DNA of 6,984 nucleotides from Candidatus Stahliibacteriota bacterium (lineage in GTDB: Bacteria; Hydrothermota; Tepidihabitantia; SM23-42). Below, in pieces: positions 1 through 5,384 of the stretch. The stretch lies in NCBI GenBank assembly GCA_004376785.1, contig SOIY01000037.1, forward strand, positions 1 through 6,984, written 5' to 3'. A program made the translations under genes and the position numbers. Position 1 is the first letter of the stretch. Each line of letters starts with the position of its first letter. The notes under the pieces were generated by a model. It did not search any database, was not told where the DNA came from, and saw only the letters and a program-made list of their open reading frames with translations.

Positions 1-1293
1 TATCTTGAACGGTATATTCTTGGGTATTTTTTTACCCATCTTTTTCAATAAATCGCGGGCAAAGTTAAACTGTTTCAATAACTGATTTATATCCCTTATT
101 TGAGTCCCGCTTCCTGCTGCAATTCTGCGTTTTCGAGAACCATTGATTATTTCTGGATTAAACCTCTCTTTTTTTGTCATTGAATTTATGATTGCTTCAA
201 TCTTCTTCATTTCATTTTCATCTACATCGCTCTCTTTTGCACCAGGAATCATCGCGGCAAGTTTTGATAAAGGACCCAATTTTTTAACAACCCTTAATTG
301 CTCGAGAAAATCTTCGAAATTCAATTCACCCTTCATCATTTTTTTACGAAGTTTCTTCTGCCCAATCTCATCTTCAACTACTTTAACTTTCTCTAGTAAA
401 CTTGCTATATCACCCATACCCATTATTCTCTGCGCCATTCGATCCGGATAAAATTCTTCAATACCATTTAAATCTTCACCAGTCCCAACATAAAATATCG
501 GCACATTGGCGGCACGTGTTATGGATAATGCTGCGCCACCTCTTGCATCACCATCCATTTTTGTAAGGATAGCACCATCTAAATCTATCTTCTCTTTAAA
601 CGCTGTAGCCTGATTTACAGCATCCTGACCACTCATTCCATCTGCAACAAGTAATTGATAATCCGGACTGACAGCATTATTGATGTCAACCAGTTCTTGA
701 ACCAGATCTTTATCTATATGTAATCTGCCTGCTGTATCAATAATTATTAAACCACACCCCTGCTCCAGAGCTAAATCCTTTGCTTTTCTAACTGTTTCTA
801 CTGCGCTATCGTCTTGAAAAGGACATACTGGAATATTTACTCTTTTTGCAAGCAGGTTTAATTGTTCAAAAGCAGCTGGTCTTTTAATGTCTGCCGGAAC
901 TAATAAAGGGTTCTTTTTTTTGTATTTCAAAGCAAGCTTTGCTGCCGTTGTTGTCTTTCCCGCTCCCTGAAGTCCGATTAGACTTATGATTGTATAACCA
1001 TCTTTTTTAAATTCAATGCGCTGAGGAACCTTACCCAGAAGCAGAACAAGCTCTTCAAACACAGCCTTGATAATAAGATCACCCGGTTTTAAAGTTTTAG
1101 ATAATTCAAGTTTTTCGCACTTTTTACCTAAATCATTAATAAAATCTTTCACTACTTTGTAATTTACATCGGCTTCAAGCAACGTGATCCTAATATCCTT
1201 GAGTATGATTTCCATTTCACTCTTGGTTATTCGACCATACCCCAATACCTTTCGTCTAATGATCTGGAACCTGTCGATCAAACTTTCAAACAT
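1..1293 (-). CDS. ffh: Signal recognition particle GTPase Ffh (SRP54), C-terminus cut by the window edge
   Basis: Ffh binds 4.5S/SRP RNA and the signal sequences of nascent membrane and secreted proteins, and delivers the ribosomes to the receptor FtsY in a GTP-dependent step. Reading leftward from the ATG at 1293, the frame stays open for 431 codons to base 1, with no stop, so only the last few residues should be missing (family about 440-450). The helical N domain covers about residues 1-100. The G domain shows GLQGAGKTT (107-115, P-loop), DTAGRL (186-191) and TKMDGDARGG (244-253). The methionine-rich M domain follows from about residue 300; its RNA-binding stretch SRKRRIAAGSGT starts at about 386. 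AAAGGA lies 6 nt before the ATG. The start overlaps the 3' end of rpe by 16 bp, so this is the distal gene of a coupled operon. Identification is secure from the motifs and their order. Confidence 0.97.
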   Translation of the reverse strand, partial: MFESLIDRFQIIRRKVLGYGRITKSEMEIILKDIRITLLEADVNYKVVKDFINDLGKKCEKLELSKTLKPGDLIIKAVFEELVLLLGKVPQRIEFKKDGYTIISLIGLQGAGKTTTAAKLALKYKKKNPLLVPADIKRPAAFEQLNLLAKRVNIPVCPFQDDSAVETVRKAKDLALEQGCGLIIIDTAGRLHIDKDLVQELVDINNAVSPDYQLLVADGMSGQDAVNQATAFKEKIDLDGAILTKMDGDARGGAALSITRAANVPIFYVGTGEDLNGIEEFYPDRMAQRIMGMGDIASLLEKVKVVEDEIGQKKLRKKMMKGELNFEDFLEQLRVVKKLGPLSKLAAMIPGAKESDVDENEMKKIEAIINSMTKKERFNPEIINGSRKRRIAAGSGTQIRDINQLLKQFNFARDLLKKMGKKIPKNIPFKI

Positions 1294-1928
1294 CTCAAAT
1301 CCTTTATAGCCTTTTTGTAATCGTCACTCTTAAATACACTTGCTCCAGCCACAACAATATCAACACCTGCCTGATTAAGTTCCACAACATTTCTGCTGTT
1401 TATCCCACCGTCAACCTGGATCAAACAATCCAGTTTGTGTTTAACAATCCAATCCTTTGTTTCCTCAATTTTCCTTAACATCTCAGGCAGAAATTTTTGT
1501 CCATAAAAACCAGGGTTCACAGTCATAATCAATACGAAGTCAAGTTTATCCACATATTTTTTTACAGGGTCAAATGGTGTAGGAGGTGATACTGCAAGGC
1601 CTACTTTCTTATTTTGTGCCTTGATGATTTTAATACACTCATCTGTTTTTTCTGTTGCCTCGGCATGGAACGATATCCAATCAGACCCAGCTTCAATAAA
1701 TTGCTTGAGATAATTTTCTGGTCTTACAATCATAAGATGGGTATCAAGTTCCATGTCTGTTATTCTATTTATTGCCTCAATAATTAGAGGACCAAATGTT
1801 ATATTAGGAACAAATACACCATCCATTACATCTAAATGCAAAAGATCAGCATTTGCTTTTTCTACTCTTTTTATTTCTTCTTGAAACTTAGTGAAGTTTG
1901 CCGCAATAATTGAAGGAGCGACTCTCAC
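1278..1928 (-). CDS. rpe: Ribulose-phosphate 3-epimerase
   Basis: Rpe interconverts ribulose 5-phosphate and xylulose 5-phosphate in the cytosolic pentose phosphate pathway (and Calvin cycle where present). The 216-residue TIM barrel is close to the family's usual 220-225. It begins with the typical APSIIAANF. It carries HLDVMDG (31-37), whose His and first Asp are metal/catalytic residues, THLM (63-66, second metal His), VNPGF (137-141, phosphate-side loop), VDGGI (172-176, catalytic Asp) and GAS near 195. The start codon is GTG at 1928, overlapping the TGA of the upstream PASTA gene as GTGA. There is no clear Shine-Dalgarno sequence, which fits initiation by coupling. The 3' end overlaps ffh by 16 bp. 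All key residues are present and nothing looks truncated. In Firmicutes rpe often lies downstream of the PASTA kinase gene prkC, so its neighbours here are noteworthy. Confidence 0.97.
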   Translation of the reverse strand: MRVAPSIIAANFTKFQEEIKRVEKANADLLHLDVMDGVFVPNITFGPLIIEAINRITDMELDTHLMIVRPENYLKQFIEAGSDWISFHAEATEKTDECIKIIKAQNKKVGLAVSPPTPFDPVKKYVDKLDFVLIMTVNPGFYGQKFLPEMLRKIEETKDWIVKHKLDCLIQVDGGINSRNVVELNQAGVDIVVAGASVFKSDDYKKAIKDLRCLKV

Positions 1929-2629
1929 TTAATTACCATTACACTGATAGTGTCACCGGTATTAACAACCTGATCCGGTTCAGGACTTTGGACAATTATG
2001 TTTCCTTTAGTCCCGCTTGCCTCAACCTCTTTTATCTCCCCAAGTATTAACCCCATCTTTTTTAAAATAGTCTTTGCTTCACCCAGGTCTTTTCCTGTTA
2101 AATTTGGCATTTTTAAAATCAACCCTTTACTAACTATAAATTTAACGGCATCACCTTTTTTCAACTCCTTTTCAGAACCTGGAATTGTTACGATTATCTT
2201 ATCTTTTGCCATTGAATCAGAAAATAAGAAATCAACAGTGTCAATTGTTAAACCTAATTTTTTTATAATCAGTTTTCCCTTTTCAATATCCACGCCTTGA
2301 AGATGCGGTACTTTTATGGTTTCAGGCCCCAGACTTACGGTGAGGTTTATTATTCTACCTGTCTTTGCTTTACTATCCGGAAGCGGATTTTGAAGTATGA
2401 CACACCCTTCTTCAATAATTCGATCATAACGTCTTTCCGTAACAACACCTTCAAGATTCTGTATTCTCAACTCTTCAACCGCAATTTCTAAAGGCATATT
2501 ACATACATTGGGGACTGAAACCGTTTTACCCTTTTGCACTATATAGGGCATAATTACTAAATTAGCAATCAATATGCCGATTGCAAAAAAAACTAAAAGT
2601 ATGATTGAATAAATGAGGATTTTTTTCAT
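1925..2629 (-). CDS. Membrane-anchored triple-PASTA protein without kinase domain (second of a tandem pair)
   Basis: The 234-residue protein has a short basic N-terminus (MKK), one membrane segment at about 4-27 and three consecutive PASTA repeats at about 36-101, 103-169 and 171-234. Each repeat shows the family pattern: a VP/MP-N-L-G strand start, a helix with alternating hydrophobics, a GL or NLEG turn, an I(V)xxxPxPG/S segment, then KG(D)xIxxxVS. PASTA domains bind peptidoglycan or lipid II outside the cell, usually at the C-terminus of Ser/Thr kinases or penicillin-binding proteins. Here there is no room for a kinase or transpeptidase domain. The topology inferred is N-in with the PASTA repeats outside. 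ATGA overlaps with the preceding PASTA gene and GTGA with rpe indicate tight coupling. A role as cell-wall sensor, scaffold or partner of a separate kinase or PBP is inference only. A separate PBP-like function is unlikely because no catalytic motif is present. Confidence 0.85.
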   Translation of the reverse strand: MKKILIYSIILLVFFAIGILIANLVIMPYIVQKGKTVSVPNVCNMPLEIAVEELRIQNLEGVVTERRYDRIIEEGCVILQNPLPDSKAKTGRIINLTVSLGPETIKVPHLQGVDIEKGKLIIKKLGLTIDTVDFLFSDSMAKDKIIVTIPGSEKELKKGDAVKFIVSKGLILKMPNLTGKDLGEAKTILKKMGLILGEIKEVEASGTKGNIIVQSPEPDQVVNTGDTISVMVIK

Positions 2630-3354
2630 TCAAGTACTGTGGCAACCACAAGATTAATTTTAGATCCACCTTTAGCCATTTTCCCTGCACGCGGGCTATG
2701 ACGCATTATTATTCCAACATTATATTCAGTACTGACCTCCCATGAAACACGCCCTACCACAAAACCGTTATCTTCGATAATGCGCTTTGCAGTAGAAAGA
2801 GATTTTCCGATTAATCTTGGTACTTCAGCAAGTTCTCTCCCCCTACTGAGTACAACGGTAATAACATCACCTTTTTTAACCTTTGTCCCAGATTCTGGGA
2901 TAGTTGCAATAATCTTATCTTTATCGATTGTTGAATTTTCTTCACTCTTTACTTCACCAATCTTAAGCCCTAATTCAGACAGCCTAATCGTTGTTTCAAT
3001 TAATCCCTGTCCTTTAAAATCCGGTAGAACTATTTGGCTAGAGCCCTTAGATATAAAAACCGTAATCGTTGATCTGTTTCTAACAACAGACCCGGGAAGT
3101 GGCGTTTGACGGCATACAAGATTCTCCGCAACATTCTCGTTTTCTTCCTCACCTCCCACAATGAGTAAAAGTCCCCGTGATTCCCCAATTACGCGTGCCT
3201 GTTCAGTAGTTGACCCGAGAAGCTCGGGAATAACCACATCAGCAGAAGTTCCCACCATAGGTATTACAAAGAAAAAAACCACACACACAATAACTGAAGT
3301 GAAAAAAGAAACCAAAAAAGATATTAAAAAACTTTTTGCACTATTATAATACAT
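2626..3354 (-). CDS. Membrane-anchored triple-PASTA protein without kinase domain (first of a tandem pair)
   Basis: This 242-residue protein has the same plan as its downstream neighbour: an N-terminal membrane segment at about 9-34 with a single preceding Lys, then three PASTA repeats at about 38-104, 106-172 and 176-240. Visible repeat marks are VIPELLG, VLPDFKGQG and VPRLIGKS at the repeat starts, PLPGS, IPESGTKVKKGD and SPRAGKMAKGG in the turns, and closing strands such as ITVFISKG. There is no kinase, transpeptidase or lipoprotein signal. The two genes look like an ancient tandem duplication, since the architecture is conserved but the sequences have diverged. A strong Shine-Dalgarno sequence (AAAGGAG) precedes the ATG, and the stop overlaps the next start as ATGA. 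Binding of peptidoglycan fragments in the envelope is expected from the family; the actual role is unknown. Confidence 0.85.
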   Translation of the reverse strand: MYYNSAKSFLISFLVSFFTSVIVCVVFFFVIPMVGTSADVVIPELLGSTTEQARVIGESRGLLLIVGGEEENENVAENLVCRQTPLPGSVVRNRSTITVFISKGSSQIVLPDFKGQGLIETTIRLSELGLKIGEVKSEENSTIDKDKIIATIPESGTKVKKGDVITVVLSRGRELAEVPRLIGKSLSTAKRIIEDNGFVVGRVSWEVSTEYNVGIIMRHSPRAGKMAKGGSKINLVVATVLE

Positions 3355-3358
3355 AAAT

Positions 3359-3367
3359 CTCCTTTCC
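3359..3367 (-). promoter_or_regulatory. Strong ribosome binding site of the first PASTA gene
   Basis: GGAAAGGAG on the minus strand lies 4 nt before the ATG at 3354 and is the only strong Shine-Dalgarno sequence found for the PASTA-PASTA-rpe part of the operon. Its first base is also the last base of the TAG of the small ORF at 3367-3435, so translation of that ORF would bring ribosomes onto this site. Confidence 0.75.
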
Positions 3368-3435
3368 TATTGCGTAAACGCAACGATTACAGTGATGAAC
3401 AGAAAGATTCCAGTGATATTATCCATCTCCGTCAT
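3367..3435 (-). CDS. Possible 22-residue hydrophobic small ORF upstream of the PASTA pair
   Basis: An ATG at 3435 opens a frame of 22 codons ending in TAG at 3367. The product starts MTEMDN and continues with a strongly hydrophobic run (ITGIFLFITVIVAF) long enough for a single membrane helix, then TQ. An internal ATG at 3426 would give 19 residues. No good Shine-Dalgarno sequence precedes either start, which argues against it. In its favour are the membrane-helix composition and the position of its stop on the ribosome binding site of the next gene, a layout typical of leader peptides or coupled small membrane proteins. No known family is recognised. It could equally be chance in an AT-rich spacer. 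Confidence 0.3.
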   Translation of the reverse strand: MTEMDNITGIFLFITVIVAFTQ

Positions 3436-3457
3436 CTAATTTTACATCTCTGTAATC
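3385..3457 (-). repeat. 13-base inverted repeat around the start of the small ORF
   Basis: GATTACAGTGATG (3385-3397) and CATCTCTGTAATC (3445-3457) are inverted copies with one mismatch (12 of 13 pair). In a minus-strand RNA they would form a stem whose 47-nt loop contains the small ORF's start codon at 3435, and the stem would sit between the tRNA and the first PASTA gene. It may be a leader structure; function is unknown. Confidence 0.5.
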
Positions 3458-3459
3458 AT

Positions 3460-3480
3460 CCCACATTTTTCAAATGTGGG
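3460..3480 (-). terminator. Perfect 9-bp hairpin directly behind the tRNA 3' end
   Basis: CCCACATTT and AAATGTGGG form a perfect stem with a 3-nt loop, beginning 2 nt after the tRNA discriminator base in the direction of transcription. Its place suggests a terminator or a 3'-processing signal. No U-tract follows on the minus strand (the next bases are ATGATTACAG), so an ordinary intrinsic terminator is doubtful, and read-through into the PASTA operon remains possible. Confidence 0.4.
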
Positions 3481-3482
3481 GA

Positions 3483-3571
3483 CGGAGAGGGTGGGATTTG
3501 AACCCACGATCCACCTTTCGGCGGATACACGATTTCCAATCGTGCTCCTTAGGCCGCTCGGACACCTCTCC
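3483..3571 (-). tRNA. tRNA-Ser, anticodon GGA (reads UCC/UCU)
   Basis: The minus strand folds as a complete class II tRNA of 89 nt. It has a 7-bp acceptor stem (GGAGAGG with CCTCTCC), a D arm with AGCGG, and an anticodon stem CACGA/TCGTG around the loop TTGGAAA. The anticodon GGA is at 3535-3537. A long variable arm (ATCCGCC, GAAA loop, GGTGGAT, 7 bp with one G-U pair) is followed by a T arm with GTGGG, TTCAAAT, CCCAC. The long variable arm and the G discriminator (3483) are serine identity elements. CCA is not encoded; the next bases are TC. It sits between tatA and the PASTA operon on the same strand, and I see no convincing promoter of its own in the 105 bp upstream. Confidence 0.97.
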
Positions 3572-3572
3572 C

Positions 3573-3622
3573 ATTGGCTTATGGCTGATAGATTATGGCG
3601 TACGGGTAACAGCGTATGGTAT
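3573..3622. repeat. Degenerate TATGGC-type short repeats between tRNA and tatA
   Basis: The spacer carries TATGGC at 3580 and 3594 and TATGGT at 3615, offsets of 14 and 21, with related GCGTAC/GCGTAT and CTGATAG bits between them. It reads as decayed short-unit repeat DNA. The rest of the 105-bp spacer up to tatA is AT-rich, without an ORF or a clear promoter. Confidence 0.3.
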
Positions 3623-3676
3623 ATAGTCTTGCCAATAGAGAGTAATTTATTGTAATAAAATTTTTGACAATAGTAC

Positions 3677-3871
3677 TTATTTTTCTTCCGTTTTGTCATC
3701 AGGCTTTTTATCTTTTTTTTCTTCTATTGGATTTTCAATTTCACTTAAACCTTTCCTAAATTCTCTAATGCCCTTTCCCAACCCTTTCGCGAGATCAGGA
3801 ATTTTCTTTGCCCCGAAAAGTAGAAGAGCAATAAGTAATATTAATAAAATTTCCTGCCAACCAATGTTCAT
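3677..3871 (-). CDS. tatA: Sec-independent protein translocase subunit TatA/TatE
   Basis: TatA oligomerises in the cytoplasmic membrane to form the passage by which TatBC-bound, folded proteins with twin-arginine signals are exported. The 64-residue protein has the family plan. A short N-terminus (MNIGWQE) leads to a membrane helix at about 5-20 ending in the conserved Phe-Gly hinge (19-20). An amphipathic helix follows at about 23-42 (KKIPDLAKGLGKGIREFRKG), then a charged, disordered Lys/Glu/Asp tail. The GxxE position is GWQE, as in TatA. Length and the absence of a longer amphipathic region favour TatA/E over TatB. AGGAGG lies 4 nt before the ATG and a consensus promoter immediately precedes it. 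No tatB or tatC lies in this window. Calling it tatA rather than tatE is by convention. Confidence 0.93.
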   Translation of the reverse strand: MNIGWQEILLILLIALLLFGAKKIPDLAKGLGKGIREFRKGLSEIENPIEEKKDKKPDDKTEEK

Positions 3872-3886
3872 GTTTCCTCCTGAAAA

Positions 3887-3914
3887 ATTATATTAAAAAT
3901 TTGCAGAATGTCAA
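3887..3914 (-). promoter_or_regulatory. Consensus sigma70-type promoter of tatA
   Basis: On the minus strand TTGACA (3914-3909), a 16-nt spacer and TATAAT (3892-3887) match the housekeeping consensus in all twelve bases. The predicted transcription start is near 3880, which would put the AGGAGG ribosome binding site (3881-3876) at the very 5' end and leave a leader of only about 9 nt before the ATG at 3871. Confidence 0.75.
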
Positions 3915-3981
3915 TGATTTAATGTCCTCTACATGAGTCTACAAATAGGAATCTGTGGGTTTTTCAACAACTTTACGATAG

Positions 3982-4011
3982 AGAGATTTCTGAAAAAGAC
4001 CAGAAATCTCT
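3982..4011. repeat. Perfect 11-bp inverted repeat between the divergent promoters
   Basis: AGAGATTTCTG (3982-3992) and CAGAAATCTCT (4001-4011) are exact inverted copies with an 8-base centre. The element lies between two outward-facing promoters, so neither predicted transcript would include it. There is no T-tract on either side, so it does not look like an intrinsic terminator. Part of its left arm and centre (3989-3998) is also complementary over 10 bases to 4054-4063, an alternative pairing. It could be an operator or part of an unannotated RNA. The remaining bases of 3915-4080 show no ORF worth calling. Confidence 0.5.
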
Positions 4012-4080
4012 GCAATCTTTCTGTTATCACCGTAATCTAAAGAGCGATGAATACTTTTTCAGAGCTCTCATAGAACACTC

Positions 4081-4108
4081 TTGACAATATAGATATTATA
4101 GTTATAAT
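4081..4108 (+). promoter_or_regulatory. Consensus sigma70-type promoter of the membrane-protein gene
   Basis: TTGACA (4081-4086), a 16-nt spacer and TATAAT (4103-4108) match the consensus exactly. The predicted start near 4115 gives a leader of about 16 nt containing AAAAAGGAGG, followed by CGCA and the GTG start at 4131. The palindrome AGAGCTCT (4061-4068) lies 12 bp before the -35 box. Confidence 0.8.
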
Positions 4109-4130
4109 ACAAAATAAAAAAGGAGGCGCA

Positions 4131-5333
4131 GTGACCAATTTACATTTTAATTATAAGGATATATTCAGAGCTGGTAGACTTGGCTTCAGCGCCAAGAAAA
4201 TGTGGGTGGCATTTCTTGGTTTCCTAATTGCCTTTATTGGTTATGGGATTATATCCTATCTTAGTTTTATTGTTGCTGGTGTAGAAATTGGTGATATTTG
4301 GGAAACATTCCGTGTTGTTCCAATGTATCCAACTGGATTACCATGGTTTAGCTGGATTATATGGGTGATTGCATTCTTGTGGTGGATCTGTGTTGCCCTG
4401 CTCACAGGTGTTGCGGTATCCAAGATAACCTATGAACAGCTTAAAGGTGATGAATTTTATGAAATCAAAGAGGCAATTAATTTTGCCCTGAAAAATGGTA
4501 AATCAGCACTTTTTGCCCCATTTGTCTTGATTCTCCTCATGGGTGTCCTGATTGCTTCAGGATTAGTTCTTGCGCTAATTACACTGGTTCCTTACTTTGG
4601 ACAAATCTTCTTTGTAATAATGGCAATACCAGCATTTGCTGTTTGTATGTTTATCCTTTATCTTTTAATCGTTACAGTAGTCTGTCTACTTATAGGTCCA
4701 TCAATTGTTGGTGAAACAGGTAATGATACTTTTGATACTCTATTTGAATCATTCTCAGTGATTAATGACCAACCATGGCGATTTATTACCTATGAAATTT
4801 TATTGAAGATAGTTGTATTTATTGGCGTTGGCATATTAGGATTCTTCGCAGCAAAGGCGATATTCTTGGGACAAGATGTAATAGGCATTCTTGTATCACC
4901 GGATAAATTAGGTAGCATCTTCCAGAATGCAGCCTATTATGTAAAGATGTCAATACCTCCAATATGTCCAGAAGCATACCATGAACTTTTTATCAGCTAT
5001 ATTGAGTGGATTGGTATGCCCAATCTTTTATTCCCTCCTGATCAAATTGCAACCATTGACGGATTTGCTGGTGCAATTGCATCATTTCTTTTTGGTGTCA
5101 TCTATTATTTAATAATTCTTTTTGTGATGTCACTTGGCGGTGCAATATTCTGGTCTGGTAATACACTTATCTTCACGGTTCTGGTAAAGAAAAAAGATGA
5201 TAAAAACCTCCTTGAAATTAAAGAGGAAACATTCGAGGAACCACAAGTTGAAGAGAAACCAGAAGATAAAAAAGAAAGCAAAAAACCAAAGAAAGCACGA
5301 AAAAAGCAAGGGAAGAAATCTGAGAAAAAATAG
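4131..5333 (+). CDS. Polytopic membrane protein of unknown function with Lys/Glu-rich C-terminal tail
   Basis: The family of this 400-residue protein is not recognised. Hydrophobic segments lie at about 26-50, 73-97, 125-152, 157-190, 218-246 and 311-352 (the last long enough for two helices), so six or seven membrane helices are likely. Loops carry an amphipathic N-terminal stretch, an aromatic-rich segment (WFSWIIWVIAFLWW from residue 72) and a hydrophilic loop near 193-217 (GETGNDTFDTLFESFSVINDQPW). That last loop recalls the 'variable helix plus P/W-R' loop of several broad membrane families such as the glycerophosphodiester phosphodiesterase membrane domain, a resemblance only. Residues 353-400 are almost entirely Lys, Glu, Asp, Gln and Pro, a probable cytosolic tail. 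The GTG start is chosen because GGAGG lies 4 nt upstream behind a perfect promoter. The gene stands at the head of the plus-strand group with era 51 nt downstream. Confidence 0.85.
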   Translation: MTNLHFNYKDIFRAGRLGFSAKKMWVAFLGFLIAFIGYGIISYLSFIVAGVEIGDIWETFRVVPMYPTGLPWFSWIIWVIAFLWWICVALLTGVAVSKITYEQLKGDEFYEIKEAINFALKNGKSALFAPFVLILLMGVLIASGLVLALITLVPYFGQIFFVIMAIPAFAVCMFILYLLIVTVVCLLIGPSIVGETGNDTFDTLFESFSVINDQPWRFITYEILLKIVVFIGVGILGFFAAKAIFLGQDVIGILVSPDKLGSIFQNAAYYVKMSIPPICPEAYHELFISYIEWIGMPNLLFPPDQIATIDGFAGAIASFLFGVIYYLIILFVMSLGGAIFWSGNTLIFTVLVKKKDDKNLLEIKEETFEEPQVEEKPEDKKESKKPKKARKKQGKKSEKK

Positions 5334-5351
5334 AAACGAGTTCAAAGAATC

Positions 5352-5382
5352 TAAGAGGGGGGTGCTCGGCACCCCCCTCTTA
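5352..5382 (+). terminator. GC-rich 14-bp hairpin ending at the era start codon
   Basis: TAAGAGGGGGGTGC (5352-5365) pairs perfectly with GCACCCCCCTCTTA (5369-5382) around the loop TCG. It follows the membrane-protein stop by 18 nt and ends 2 nt before the first possible era ATG. The stem is very stable, but only CTTATTATG follows, not a U-run, so termination is uncertain. It may instead attenuate the message or control era translation. Confidence 0.6.
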
Positions 5383-5384
5383 TT

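Noticed and set aside
143..451. Plus-strand frame opposite ffh, rich in Phe and Ser.
   Set aside because: It lies antisense to a strongly conserved part of ffh; the composition is that of a complement shadow. The same applies to the plus-strand frames opposite the PASTA genes and the minus-strand frames opposite era.
3664..3669. TTGACA on the plus strand next to the tatA stop codon.
   Set aside because: No -10 box lies at 15-19 nt, and transcription would run antisense through tatA.
3442..3699. An 85-codon minus-strand frame running through the tRNA and ending at 3442.
   Set aside because: It reads through a complete tRNA-Ser gene, has no ribosome binding site and no recognisable domain.
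3915..4080. Considered whether this region could hold the SRP RNA, since ffh is in the window.
   Set aside because: The conserved SRP RNA apical motif (GGAAGCAGCC type) is absent on both strands.
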